Positions 33,654 to 42,901 of a DNA stretch of 62,936 nt are shown here, one piece after another. A program made the translations under genes and the position numbers. Positions within the stretch are counted from its first letter, which is position 1, and each line of letters starts with the position of its first letter. Below the pieces are notes generated by a model. It saw only the letters and a program-made list of their open reading frames with translations, was not told the origin of the DNA and searched no databases. This DNA is from an uncultured Bacteriovoracaceae bacterium (GTDB taxonomy: Bacteria > Bdellovibrionota > Bacteriovoracia > Bacteriovoracales > Bacteriovoracaceae): positions 1 to 62,936 of the forward strand of contig CALHBF010000004.1 in the NCBI GenBank assembly GCA_937931205.1. Reading direction: 5' to 3'.

Positions 33654-34271
33654 TTAATCTTTCCGCAGAATAATACCTGAGCGATACTCTTTTGAATGCG
33701 GAGGGTCTTCAAATTTAAGTAGCGTGTAACCTTTCCCAGTCAATTGCAACAACTCTTGGGATTTGGCGAATTCAGTTGGATTCAGCTTTGCGTCAGGGTG
33801 GCGCATATTGGGAGCTTGATAAACTAATACCCCGCCTGGCTTCAACCAGCTTTTAACTTTTTCCAGTTCTCGAGGCTTGAGATGCTCAAAACAAGTAATG
33901 ATGTCATAAGAAAGATTGGTTGAACGCTGTTCTTCCAAAGTGGTCCATACCCAATTTACGTTGTGATTGGGATCATGACTCCAGTTTCTTCTCTGACTCA
34001 CAGGCTGAATACTTGTGACCTTAAATCCTTTGGAGGCCAGAAACAAGGCACTTCTCCCCTCTTTAGAATTAATATCAAGAACGTCACCCTGAAGAGGAAG
34101 GTAAGAAGAATTTTCAACCAAAAAAGTATCCGGCCCTTTGGAGTGAGTGCGATTTCCTAATTCGGCCAAGGGATTTTTTTTAATTCCTGTAAGCTGCTGA
34201 TAGCGGTTGGCACCGATCGGTGTTCGGGCCAGCGTGTGAGTACTCACCAGTAGAAGGAAAAGCCATTTCAT
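33654..34271 (-). CDS. Exported methyltransferase-like protein with degenerate SAM-binding motif
   Basis: 205 residues. It opens with a signal peptide (MKWLFLLLVSTHTLA) followed by a class I methyltransferase fold: motif I region 'GDVLDINSKEGRSALFLASKGFKVTSIQP', then 'YDIITCFEHLKPRELEKVKSWLKPGGVLVYQAPN'. The glycine-rich SAM loop, normally D-x-G-x-G-x-G, reads D-I-N-S-K-E-G. S-adenosylmethionine is not expected in the periplasm, so this may be a non-enzymatic relic fold or bind something else. Overlaps the upstream gene by ATGA; part of an operon with the metalloprotease. Confidence 0.75.
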   Translation of the reverse strand: MKWLFLLLVSTHTLARTPIGANRYQQLTGIKKNPLAELGNRTHSKGPDTFLVENSSYLPLQGDVLDINSKEGRSALFLASKGFKVTSIQPVSQRRNWSHDPNHNVNWVWTTLEEQRSTNLSYDIITCFEHLKPRELEKVKSWLKPGGVLVYQAPNMRHPDAKLNPTEFAKSQELLQLTGKGYTLLKFEDPPHSKEYRSGIILRKD

Positions 34272-34732
34272 TCTTGGAACTCTTCTGCTGTATTTTCTTC
34301 AAATGCTACTTCTTCTGAAAATTCAGGAAGAGTTGATTTAAGAGATTCTGTTTCAAAACCTAGTTCAGCATCAAGAAAGAGATTCAGCGTCGCAAGAACT
34401 TTCTCAAGGCGAATGATCTTACGATCAATAAAATCTTCAACAGTGTTTGGCATATCCTGAGTCTGGTAAAGATACCAGCTCATCTCTTCCACATGTGTGT
34501 AGAATTGATCAAGTGAAGTAATGAGATCTGTTCCACAGTGAGATAAATCTTCAATAGTGGTGGTCTCATACCTATTATCAAAAATTTTGGGAAAATGATC
34601 TCTGGTACGTCTTAGTGCAAAGATTTCCAGATATTCAGACTTTCTATTTTTAACTCTTTTAAAAAGATTATTAGCATCAAGTTTTAAAAGAAGAAGCACT
34701 CTTTGAGTGGCCTCATCATTGCGGCTTTTCAC
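34268..34732 (-). CDS. Cytoplasmic helical protein of unknown function
   Basis: 154 residues, predicted nearly all helical with an acidic C-terminus (PEFSEEVAFEENTAEEF). Basic N-terminal part (RVKNRKSEYLEIFALRRTRDHF). No signal, no membrane helix, no recognised motif. Sits 1 base after the upstream 153-residue gene and overlaps the exported methyltransferase-like gene by 4 bases, so all are co-translated. Confidence 0.68.
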   Translation of the reverse strand: MKSRNDEATQRVLLLLKLDANNLFKRVKNRKSEYLEIFALRRTRDHFPKIFDNRYETTTIEDLSHCGTDLITSLDQFYTHVEEMSWYLYQTQDMPNTVEDFIDRKIIRLEKVLATLNLFLDAELGFETESLKSTLPEFSEEVAFEENTAEEFQE

Positions 34733-34733
34733 T

Positions 34734-35195
34734 TTAAACTCCTAAAGAAGCAAGTCCTGCTCTCTTACCACCTGGCCAAGCAACTTTGTCTTTTTGCTTT
34801 AAGGTATAATAACGAGCAATCTTTTTAGACATTAGTTTAGCATCAATCGGGAGTTTGAGGAAAAAGTAATTCTTGCTATGAAAATGCACTCTTGAATCGT
34901 CTGTTGAATCAAAGGAAGAAAGATTAAAAAAAGTAATTCGCTTTGATTTTAAAATATAACGAAGAAGATGACGAACGCCCTTATTAAAAGACATCAGCTC
35001 TTGAGAATTTCTAATTACATTGAGCACGATGATATGCTCTTGCTCGGTCATCGTTGCCAGGTTCTGCAACTGATCAACCCTAACAGGCACCAGCACACAA
35101 CCAGCATCATTAAAAATTTGATTTAAAGAAAAGAACTCATAGGTCAGTTCTAATTTTGTGGTGAGGTAAAAAATAATCGTTTTATTTTCATTCAT
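34734..35195 (-). CDS. Cytoplasmic alpha/beta protein of unknown function
   Basis: 153 residues. Strand-helix alternation (TIIFYLTTKLELTYEFFSLNQIF, GCVLVPVRVDQLQNL, HIIVLNVIRNSQELM, RITFFNLSSFD, NYFFLKLPIDAKLMSKKIARYY) resembles a receiver-like fold without the acidic pocket or acceptor Asp; the final 'LKLPIDAKLMSKKI' occupies the place of the receiver's K-P-x motif. That likeness is weak. Starts 7 bases after the metalloprotease gene and lies in the same operon. Confidence 0.65.
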   Translation of the reverse strand: MNENKTIIFYLTTKLELTYEFFSLNQIFNDAGCVLVPVRVDQLQNLATMTEQEHIIVLNVIRNSQELMSFNKGVRHLLRYILKSKRITFFNLSSFDSTDDSRVHFHSKNYFFLKLPIDAKLMSKKIARYYTLKQKDKVAWPGGKRAGLASLGV

Positions 35196-35202
35196 GACCT
35201 CC

Positions 35203-35949
35203 TTATCGGAAGATTCGAAACTTTCTCAATTGAGACTTTATCTTCCTGACAAAACTAATCAGGATTCCCGAAAGAAGAGATAAGAATCCATGTAGGGCAG
35301 CACTTTGAGTGGTAGTGACTGTCCCGCAACTCAATCCTTGGGCGCTCTTTGTTTCTTCATAGGCCAGTGGTGAAACATAACGAGTTAGCTGACGCTCAAC
35401 CATCGTATCGTGTGCTGCCGTTATACCCTGCACATCATCTGTATCAATCCCTACTCCGTAACCCTGAAGCTCAGGCCACATGATTGAAGACCTCACATCG
35501 GAGTGATCTAGGCCCATCGTGTGACCCAATTCATGCTTAATCGTGGTAAACAAATAAGACAAATTGGAATTCATGGGATGACTACCGTTGATAACAATCT
35601 CAGTTTTAGCAAAATAGGGACCTTCGGTATAACGGATGGCCACCGCTAGTACTGCAATTTCATCCATATTTGTTTCAGCTTTAAAATTTCGACTCCAGCG
35701 AATGATATTGCTGGTTCTGGCATCTTTTTGAAAATTCCAAAAATTAAGCCCTGTCCTATCATGCCACTCTTCAATAGCGTTCCCCGATAAAATCTCCAGA
35801 CGCTCTTTTAAATTAGCATCACTGCTTTCAAGCACTGTGATCGGTATTGGTAATTGCTGCCAGTAGAAACCATTTTGAAAGTCTTTAGTGAACCTGTAAG
35901 CAAGAGCTGACTGAGAAAAGAGGAAAAGAACAAGAATTGATTTCCACAT
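35203..35949 (-). CDS. Secreted matrixin-type zinc metalloprotease with C-terminal membrane tail
   Basis: 248 residues. Signal peptide (MWKSILVLFLFSQSALA), then a metzincin catalytic domain: 'KHELGHTMGLDH' (His139, Glu140, His143, His149) and the Met-turn 'SSIMWP' (Met157). This is the matrixin/M10 motif HExGHxxGxxH. No propeptide cysteine switch is visible before it. A hydrophobic C-terminal segment (GFLSLLSGILISFV) followed by a basic tail (RKIKSQLRKFR) suggests anchoring in the inner membrane or a C-terminal sorting tail of the GlyGly-CTERM kind. The gene follows a small cysteine-pair secreted protein by 20 bases. Confidence 0.9.
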   Translation of the reverse strand: MWKSILVLFLFSQSALAYRFTKDFQNGFYWQQLPIPITVLESSDANLKERLEILSGNAIEEWHDRTGLNFWNFQKDARTSNIIRWSRNFKAETNMDEIAVLAVAIRYTEGPYFAKTEIVINGSHPMNSNLSYLFTTIKHELGHTMGLDHSDVRSSIMWPELQGYGVGIDTDDVQGITAAHDTMVERQLTRYVSPLAYEETKSAQGLSCGTVTTTQSAALHGFLSLLSGILISFVRKIKSQLRKFRIFR

Positions 35950-35969
35950 AAATTCATCCCTGAATTAAG

Positions 35970-36284
35970 TTAATGACTAACCGGCTCGATAAAACAAAGC
36001 ACTCCTTCTCTCAGACTGATGGTGTAGGTTTCACCAACGATGAAATCTTCAAACCCATTTTTTAGGATATCCACAAAAACACGGTCATCGACTCTTCCTG
36101 AGATCGTTTTGATTTTTGTGAAAATAATTTTATTAACAGCAAATGGTGAATCAACTGCGGGTGGAATAATCGAAGCGACTTTTCCAATAAATTTATCAGG
36201 GCAATTAGCTTGCGGAGAAACCACTACGGCGGGAACTGCTGAGGCAAAAAATAATAAGAGAAAAACGATGACGATATTTTTCAT
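35970..36284 (-). CDS. Small secreted protein, possible NTR/TIMP-like inhibitor fold
   Basis: 104 residues with a signal peptide (MKNIVIVFLLLFFASAVPA). Mature part about 85 residues, with two cysteines at the ends (Cys28, Cys97) and a strand pattern 'FIGKVASI...NKIIFTKIKTISG...RVFVDILKNGFEDFIVGETYTISL...VLCFIE', which resembles the netrin/TIMP OB-fold (V-F-x-V-x-x-xxKG ... F-x-x-G-x-x-Y ... C). In animals TIMPs inhibit matrixins. It precedes a matrixin gene in the same operon. The resemblance is by eye only; a search is needed to confirm it. Confidence 0.72.
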   Translation of the reverse strand: MKNIVIVFLLLFFASAVPAVVVSPQANCPDKFIGKVASIIPPAVDSPFAVNKIIFTKIKTISGRVDDRVFVDILKNGFEDFIVGETYTISLREGVLCFIEPVSH

Positions 36285-36306
36285 GACCTTCTCCCTGGTA
36301 ACAATC

Positions 36307-36356
36307 CCTCACTATCCTTGCGAGGTTCCGCGACACGAACCCATTCGTGCGAAACC
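36307..36356 (-). promoter_or_regulatory. Structured 5' leader of the small secreted protein/metalloprotease operon
   Basis: On the minus strand, GGTTTCG (36356-36350) pairs with CGGAACC (36330-36324) and CACGAA pairs with TTCGTG inside it, leaving a TGGG loop and a TCG bulge. Directly downstream, CCTC at 36325-36322 can pair with GAGG at 36310-36307. The two stems share bases 36324-36325 and so exclude each other. GGGAGAAGG then precedes the ATG at 36284. A switch is possible; it fits no riboswitch class I know. Confidence 0.4.
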
Positions 36357-36433
36357 AATGCCATAGATAAACTATCGAATTTAAAGATTTTGGAAAGACA
36401 CCAGGGACAAAAGGAAACCGGGAGTTAAAAGAC

Positions 36434-36458
36434 AAAGGGCACCACTTGGGTGCCCTTT
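36434..36458 (-). terminator. Intrinsic terminator of groEL
   Basis: AAAGGGCACC and GGTGCCCTTT form a perfect 10-base stem with a 5-base loop, 38 bases beyond the groEL stop on the minus strand. The transcript then reads GTCTTTTAAC, a short U-rich tail. Downstream is the leader of the next leftward operon. Confidence 0.75.
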
Positions 36459-36495
36459 GAGCAAGATTTTAGTAAATTATGCCAGGAGGCATTGA

Positions 36496-38169
<1,674 letters not shown>

Positions 38170-38173
38170 TTAA

Positions 38174-38461
38174 TTATTGAAGGATTCCTAGGATTTCGTC
38201 TTCTTTCATGATGATGTAGTTCTCACCAGCAACTTTTACTTCCTGGCCAGAATACTTTCCGAAAAGAACCTTATCGCCCTTTTTAACTTCTAAAGCTTTT
38301 ACGCTTCCGTCTTGTAGGCGGTAACCAGATCCAACAGCTACAACTTCACCTTGAGCTGGCTTTTCTTTGTGGTTATCAGGGATGATAATCCCGCCGGCCG
38401 TTTTTGTTTCTTCTTCAAGTCTTTTAATCAAAACGCGGTCTTGAAGTGGTTTAACAGTCAT
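38174..38461 (-). CDS. groES: Co-chaperonin GroES
   Basis: 95 residues. '[29 protein letters not shown]' with the mobile loop, '[14 protein letters not shown]' and '[33 protein letters not shown]' are diagnostic. Strong ribosome binding site AGGAGG 6 bases before the ATG. Caps the GroEL chamber. A sigma-32-like promoter lies about 60-90 bases upstream and no CIRCE repeat was found. Confidence 0.98.
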   Translation of the reverse strand: MTVKPLQDRVLIKRLEEETKTAGGIIIPDNHKEKPAQGEVVAVGSGYRLQDGSVKALEVKKGDKVLFGKYSGQEVKVAGENYIIMKEDEILGILQ

Positions 38462-38520
38462 AGTTCCTCCTAAAAGTTATGTTGTGCATTAGTTCAGTCA
38501 CTTATCTTAGATGTGACTCA

Positions 38521-38550
38521 AAAGATGGGGTCACTCTCACAGGTGTCAAG
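38521..38550 (-). promoter_or_regulatory. Sigma-32-type heat-shock promoter of groESL
   Basis: On the minus strand, CTTGACA (38550-38544), a 13-base spacer, then CCCCATCTTT (38530-38521). This matches the RpoH consensus CTTGAAA-N11-16-CCCCATNT in all but one or two positions. Start of transcription would be near 38514, about 50 bases before the groES ATG. It implies RpoH rather than HrcA/CIRCE control. Confidence 0.75.
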
Positions 38551-38712
38551 GTTGGCCCTCAAAAAAATTAAATCACGACTAAATCAGTTAAGAATAGAAG
38601 TTTTTGCCCCATATGGTCCAGAAAAATTAAGGATTTGGTGGAGTTTAGGTTAAGAGGCTACCACTCCGATAAAAATGCCAGATATAATAATTAAAGGACC
38701 AAGGATGGTTTT

Positions 38713-39195
38713 ATGAGAAAGTGCTCATTAAATTTTGTTTTTATCTGCCTTACCCTAGCACTTGGTGCCTGCGGTAAAAAGATAGACGATGTGAAAAGTC
38801 ACCAGGCCAATATTGGTCAAGAAGAGAACTCCAAGGTTTTTTCAATCAAGTATCAACATTCTGCTCTAACTTCTCAAACTGTTATTCCTAGAAATGCCAA
38901 TTTTAAAATCCCAGATCATTTCATCTTTTTCTCGGATAAGACTCTCTCGCAAGAATTAGAAATCATTTATAACTTCAATGCTGATAATTTTACCTTTGAA
39001 TTTAGATGTTTCTATCGCCCAGATAATCAGATGGATGAATTTCAACTAGATCGTTGTTTGGACTTTGCAGGCAATAATCTCGGCAACGTTGCTGGAGTAG
39101 ATTTTATGCTGGATGCAGGCAAGGCCATTTTACTTCGCTCTCAGGAAGCTCAGCCTTTTCATTTTACTGTTGATTATCAAGTTGAGTGGAAGTAG
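38713..39195 (+). CDS. Putative lipoprotein of unknown function
   Basis: 160 residues: MRKCSLNFVFICLTLALGACGKK is a lipoprotein signal with lipobox LGAC. The mature part carries two cysteines close together (FEFRCFYRPD, LDRCLDFAG) and looks beta-rich, ending 'FHFTVDYQVEWK'. AAGGATGG precedes the ATG. Overlaps the M48 peptidase gene by 32 bases tail to tail. No family recognised. Confidence 0.75.
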   Translation: MRKCSLNFVFICLTLALGACGKKIDDVKSHQANIGQEENSKVFSIKYQHSALTSQTVIPRNANFKIPDHFIFFSDKTLSQELEIIYNFNADNFTFEFRCFYRPDNQMDEFQLDRCLDFAGNNLGNVAGVDFMLDAGKAILLRSQEAQPFHFTVDYQVEWK

Positions 39196-40924
39196 CGGAA
39201 GCCGGCAATCGTTCAACTTTCTTTTCTGCTTTTAGCCACTTCTGAAATTTTGGAGAGGCTGAAAGCGAAGCCATCATTTCTTCAGTGTTTTGATGTCCCT
39301 TTAAGCTACTTAAAGCCTTCTCAATTGTCCCTTCAGAAATCTTGTCAGAAAGAACAAGTAGATAATGAGCAGTGAGTTTAGGGTCATCTATTAAAGATAA
39401 GTAATACATCACCTTCTCAACATCAGCACCTTTTGACAGGAAGTGGTCAATGATCTTGGGATTTTTTCTATTCATTACGTAATAAAGATTAGAGTGGCCT
39501 ACAACAGGTCTTCCATTCACGTTAGCGTTCAAATAATCATTCAGGATGAGCTCCTCATCCGTGAGAGTGCTAAAAACAAATCTTTTTTGAGAATAATTCT
39601 GAACATCATTAATACAAAAATAACTTACAAGACTTAATATAAGCGCCAACGGAGCAAAGTATCTGATTTGAAAAAAAGGCATGAAGGATACGCCTACTCT
39701 CCGGAACAAAGAAACCTTATGATCAAAAGGTAAACCTTCAGTCACTTTCTTATTAAGCATTTCGATACGTTCTTCCAGAGTAGGATGAGTTGAAAAGAAT
39801 TTTGCAAAGACGGTCGTCTTTTTTGGTTTTGCATAAGGATTATCAGAAACCATAAGCTTTTTAATTCCTGATTCCAGCATCTCAATTCGGCAACCAAAAT
39901 CAAGCACAGCAATCGCGTCAGCTTCATACTCTTGAGATCGGATAGCATCAAAAAATAGAAAGTAGCTTGATAAGAAACTTAAAAAAACGGCTCCTACTAT
40001 ATATGGGGTATAGGTCACCGCATAGAACTTACCTTCTACTCCAAAGACCATCATCGCAAGGAAGAGGGCCATAAATATGGTCGCAATACTTCCAATCGCA
40101 CATCTTAAAATATGCCAAAAAATAGAAATCAATCTCTTGGCCATATGACCCTGACGGATATGTGCTATCTCGTGGCAAATGACCGCATCGAATTCTTCAG
40201 CATTAAGAATTGTACGAAGAGGACGTCCGATAAACATCGTTTGATGCTTGAAGAATGGAAAATTAATTCCTACCACAAATGCATTTTTAAATTCAGCCTC
40301 AATCCAGCGAATACGAATGTAGCTGAGATTTGCCTCTTGCAATCTTCGTTGGATGATCTCCTGGAATTCAGGCTCCGTAACTTCGCAATTAGGAATGAGT
40401 TTCATCATCAAAGTAACGGTACAGATGATTGAGAGAACTGAAACAAAAAGAATGTGACCAAAAAGGTCTAAGCCCATTCTCGACATTTCACTTTCATCCA
40501 AAAAGGTTCTGGTCATTAATGAATAAAGAAGAATAGGAAGAAAGAAAAGAGCAAATGAAATTCGAAATTCTTTAATGAGATAAGGATTAAAACTTTTTTT
40601 GATATCTGGATCGATTTTTTTACAAACCCAATTCAAGAAAATTTGATAGATAAAAAAACTGATCACAGAAACAGATAATGCCATACCGATAAAAAAGGCA
40701 TAGATCATATCTTCAACGGAAAAATCCCCATTATTAGATAACCAATCTGCCACCATGAAACCCAAAAAAAGCTCGACTACGAAAACCCAATAAAAATGAC
40801 TGAGGATTGAATTTCGACGAACCTCATTGGACTCTTTTAAATCAATGAGTATGCGATCTTTCATCTTGTGAAATTTACGAATGTTATAAACAACGGCAAT
40901 AATGAGAAACAAAAGATAAGTCAT
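39164..40924 (-). CDS. Membrane-bound M48-family metallopeptidase with C-terminal extension
   Basis: 586 residues. Several N-terminal membrane helices, then the zinc site 'VICHEIAHIRQGH' (251-255, HExxH), further helices, the third ligand Glu in 'SQEYEADAIAVLDFG' and 'FSTHPTLEERIEMLNKK', all typical of HtpX/Ste24 (M48). The C-terminal about 110 residues after a further helix contain 'NPKIIDHFLSKGADVEKVMYYLSLIDD', resembling degenerate ankyrin repeats, which is unusual for the family and about 250 residues longer than HtpX. Probably membrane-protein quality control; the extension may recruit substrates. Confidence 0.88.
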   Translation of the reverse strand: MTYLLFLIIAVVYNIRKFHKMKDRILIDLKESNEVRRNSILSHFYWVFVVELFLGFMVADWLSNNGDFSVEDMIYAFFIGMALSVSVISFFIYQIFLNWVCKKIDPDIKKSFNPYLIKEFRISFALFFLPILLYSLMTRTFLDESEMSRMGLDLFGHILFVSVLSIICTVTLMMKLIPNCEVTEPEFQEIIQRRLQEANLSYIRIRWIEAEFKNAFVVGINFPFFKHQTMFIGRPLRTILNAEEFDAVICHEIAHIRQGHMAKRLISIFWHILRCAIGSIATIFMALFLAMMVFGVEGKFYAVTYTPYIVGAVFLSFLSSYFLFFDAIRSQEYEADAIAVLDFGCRIEMLESGIKKLMVSDNPYAKPKKTTVFAKFFSTHPTLEERIEMLNKKVTEGLPFDHKVSLFRRVGVSFMPFFQIRYFAPLALILSLVSYFCINDVQNYSQKRFVFSTLTDEELILNDYLNANVNGRPVVGHSNLYYVMNRKNPKIIDHFLSKGADVEKVMYYLSLIDDPKLTAHYLLVLSDKISEGTIEKALSSLKGHQNTEEMMASLSASPKFQKWLKAEKKVERLPASATSTQLDNQQ

Positions 40925-41010
40925 ACTTCTCCACTACTGACCTTATCGGCTTTAAGAAGACTTTTCTTTATTCAAATATCGGGAGCATTTCTTGAGGGCT
41001 TCACTCTGAT

Positions 41011-41424
41011 TTAGAAGCAGGCTTCCTCATGTGTAACAACCTCTAACGATTGATAAACATTGCCTAAACTGACAAGACCTAAGCTGGCCTTAAGAACGAC
41101 AGGGTATTGAAATGTGGTAAGGCCAGTGCAGTTATACCCCACTAATCTTTGATCAATTAATCGCTGCGAATAGACCAATAGTAATGCTTTTAATCTATCG
41201 ACGCTCATATCGCTCTGAAACTCTTTTAAGCATGAGTTTCGACATTTATCTCTCGAATTCACTGAAATGGATGCGTAATTTTCAAGCTGATAATTTTTTA
41301 AAGTGGCAGGGGCCATTCGGTGTGACCCAGTCATTGGAGAGAGGACCATTAACTCACAATCACAACTAGCTGCGAATGCCTGCAAGGAAGCCATGAATGA
41401 AAGTAAGAAAAAAAGAAACCTCAT
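41011..41424 (-). CDS. Small exported cysteine-containing protein
   Basis: 137 residues with a signal peptide (MRFLFFLLSFMASLQAFA). The mature protein has six cysteines (SCDCELM, KCRNSCLKE, YNCTG, EEACF), suggesting a disulfide-stabilised periplasmic or surface protein. No recognised family. Divergent from the YceI operon, with 120 bases between them. Confidence 0.7.
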   Translation of the reverse strand: MRFLFFLLSFMASLQAFAASCDCELMVLSPMTGSHRMAPATLKNYQLENYASISVNSRDKCRNSCLKEFQSDMSVDRLKALLLVYSQRLIDQRLVGYNCTGLTTFQYPVVLKASLGLVSLGNVYQSLEVVTHEEACF

Positions 41425-41544
41425 ATTGCCCCTATCGGTAATTTCGCAGAGAGGCTTTAGAAACTTAATAAAAACAATGACATTTTCAGGATGTCTTGTT
41501 GAAATAACTAAGTCTTAAAATCTTATCGATAAAAAGGTCAAACT

Positions 41545-42027
41545 ATGAAAAGTATTATTCTCCTCTCATTTTTATTCTTAAGTCTTCAAGCTATGGCAGC
41601 AAACAAAGTCACATTATTTGTAAATCTTAACCCTGCTGGATCTTTCCAAGGTGTAAGTCAGAAGCTAAAAGGTAATCTTGTAAAAAATGGAGAGACTATT
41701 ACTTCTAATGGCAACATTAGCGTTTCGATTGAATCATTCAAAACAGGTATCGAGTTAAGAGATGAGCACATGTGGAAACATATGAATTCAAGCAAACATG
41801 CAAAAGCGACTCTTACTGACCTTAAAGCTCAGAACGGCAAAGCGACAGCAACACTTGAAGTTAATGGTGTAAAAAAACCTGTTCAGATTTCTTATAAGAT
41901 TGCTAACAATGAAGTTATTGCAACTTTCACAGTGAAGGCATCAGAGTTTAATCTGAAAAAAGCTGAGTATCTAGGTGTAGGTGTAGACGACAACATTAAA
42001 GTTGAAGCAACACTTCCTCTGAAATAA
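41545..42027 (+). CDS. YceI-family periplasmic lipid-binding protein
   Basis: 160 residues with a signal peptide (MKSIILLSFLFLSLQAMA). 'FQGVSQKLKGNLV', 'SVSIESFKTGIELRDEHMWKHMNSSKHAKATL', 'LEVNGVKKPVQISYKI' and 'VKASEFNLKKAEYLGVGVDDNIKVEATL' follow the YceI lipocalin-like barrel. YceI proteins bind polyisoprenoids or fatty amides, with quinone-like ligands in TTHA0802. First gene of a five-gene operon that includes two c-type cytochrome genes, hinting at a quinone-related role (inference). AAAAGG lies about 8 bases before the ATG. Confidence 0.9.
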   Translation: MKSIILLSFLFLSLQAMAANKVTLFVNLNPAGSFQGVSQKLKGNLVKNGETITSNGNISVSIESFKTGIELRDEHMWKHMNSSKHAKATLTDLKAQNGKATATLEVNGVKKPVQISYKIANNEVIATFTVKASEFNLKKAEYLGVGVDDNIKVEATLPLK

Positions 42028-42029
42028 GT

Positions 42030-42524
42030 ATGATTTACACAATACTTCTCACTCTTCTTATTCCTGCTTTAAGTTGGGGACAAAATCTGGTCTCGGTAAG
42101 AGCAACGATGATCCCCAACACAGGATCTTTCACGGCTAAAAGTATCAAGCTTAAGGGAAGACTCCTCAAACAAGAAAATGTTTTCACAGCAGATCGTCTT
42201 AGTGTTTTTGTTAATTCATTTGAAACTGAGAATAATCTTCGTGATAAGCACTTTGCCGAATATGTTGGTGGTGGAAGTAAGTTACCTCATCGACGAATTG
42301 ATCTCACTGAACTCAAAGCTCAGGACGGCAAAGGGACAGGAAACCTCATTGTTAATGGAGTTTCTAAACCTATCGAAATTAATTATGAAGAGAAAGAAAA
42401 CTTCATTGAAGCAAGTTTTGAAGTGAGAGCTTCAGACTTCAAACTCCCTCGTGCCAACTACCTTGGCATTGGCCTTGAAGATTTAGTGAAAATACAAGTT
42501 CAGTATCCTTACGAGAAAAAATGA
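42030..42524 (+). CDS. YceI-family protein, second copy
   Basis: 164 residues, signal peptide MIYTILLTLLIPALSWG. Same blocks as its neighbour (VNSFETENNLRDKHFAEYV, LIVNGVSKPIEINYE, VRASDFKLPRANYLGIGLEDLVKIQVQYP), so the pair arose by tandem duplication and has diverged strongly. Starts 2 bases after the first YceI gene and overlaps the cytochrome gene by 4 bases (ATGA). Two different YceI barrels in one operon suggest two ligands or a hand-over. Confidence 0.88.
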   Translation: MIYTILLTLLIPALSWGQNLVSVRATMIPNTGSFTAKSIKLKGRLLKQENVFTADRLSVFVNSFETENNLRDKHFAEYVGGGSKLPHRRIDLTELKAQDGKGTGNLIVNGVSKPIEINYEEKENFIEASFEVRASDFKLPRANYLGIGLEDLVKIQVQYPYEKK

Positions 42525-42901
42525 AAAATTTAATTTTATTAATCAGCTTATTTTCAGTGTTTTCCTGCCAGGATTATAACTCTAATTCTGCCGACAGAAT
42601 CAAATATGGGCCAATTGTTCTTGATGAGAATGATCCCAATTTTGCTCGTGCTTATACCATTATTTCAAAACAATGTATCAGCTGTCACTCTAGTAACATC
42701 CATGATCAATGGGCCAATTATACGAATAATGCTGCTTGGTTAGACTCGTTAATGATTCAACGAGGCGATCCGGACAACTCAATTTTCTTGCAAAGAATTA
42801 TTAACTACGGCGGAACAAGCTCAAACATGCCTCAAGGAGGCAGTCCCCTTTCAAATTCCGATTACCAGCATCTTGTTAAGTGGATTGAAGAAATACCATG
42901 A
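42521..42901 (+). CDS. Monohaem c-type cytochrome lipoprotein
   Basis: 126 residues. Lipoprotein signal (MKNLILLISLFSVFSCQ, lipid Cys16) and one haem-binding motif C-I-S-C-H (Cys52, Cys55, His56), followed by 'RGDPDNSIFLQRIINYGGTSSNMPQGGSPLS' with a Met as the likely sixth ligand and 'YQHLVKWIEE' as the C-terminal helix. This is a small class I cytochrome domain of the planctomycete-type lipoprotein kind. Anchored in the periplasm, it could pass electrons to the cytochrome-barrel protein encoded next (4-base overlap). Confidence 0.9.
   Translation: MKNLILLISLFSVFSCQDYNSNSADRIKYGPIVLDENDPNFARAYTIISKQCISCHSSNIHDQWANYTNNAAWLDSLMIQRGDPDNSIFLQRIINYGGTSSNMPQGGSPLSNSDYQHLVKWIEEIP

Noticed and set aside
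36307..36356. c-di-GMP (GEMM-I) riboswitch
   Set aside because: The conserved GCAAA/GAAA tetraloop and receptor sequences of the class are missing; only a generic hairpin pair is supported.
38462..38712. CIRCE/HrcA operator before groESL
   Set aside because: No TTAGCACTC or GAGTGCTAA half is present; a sigma-32-type promoter explains the region better.
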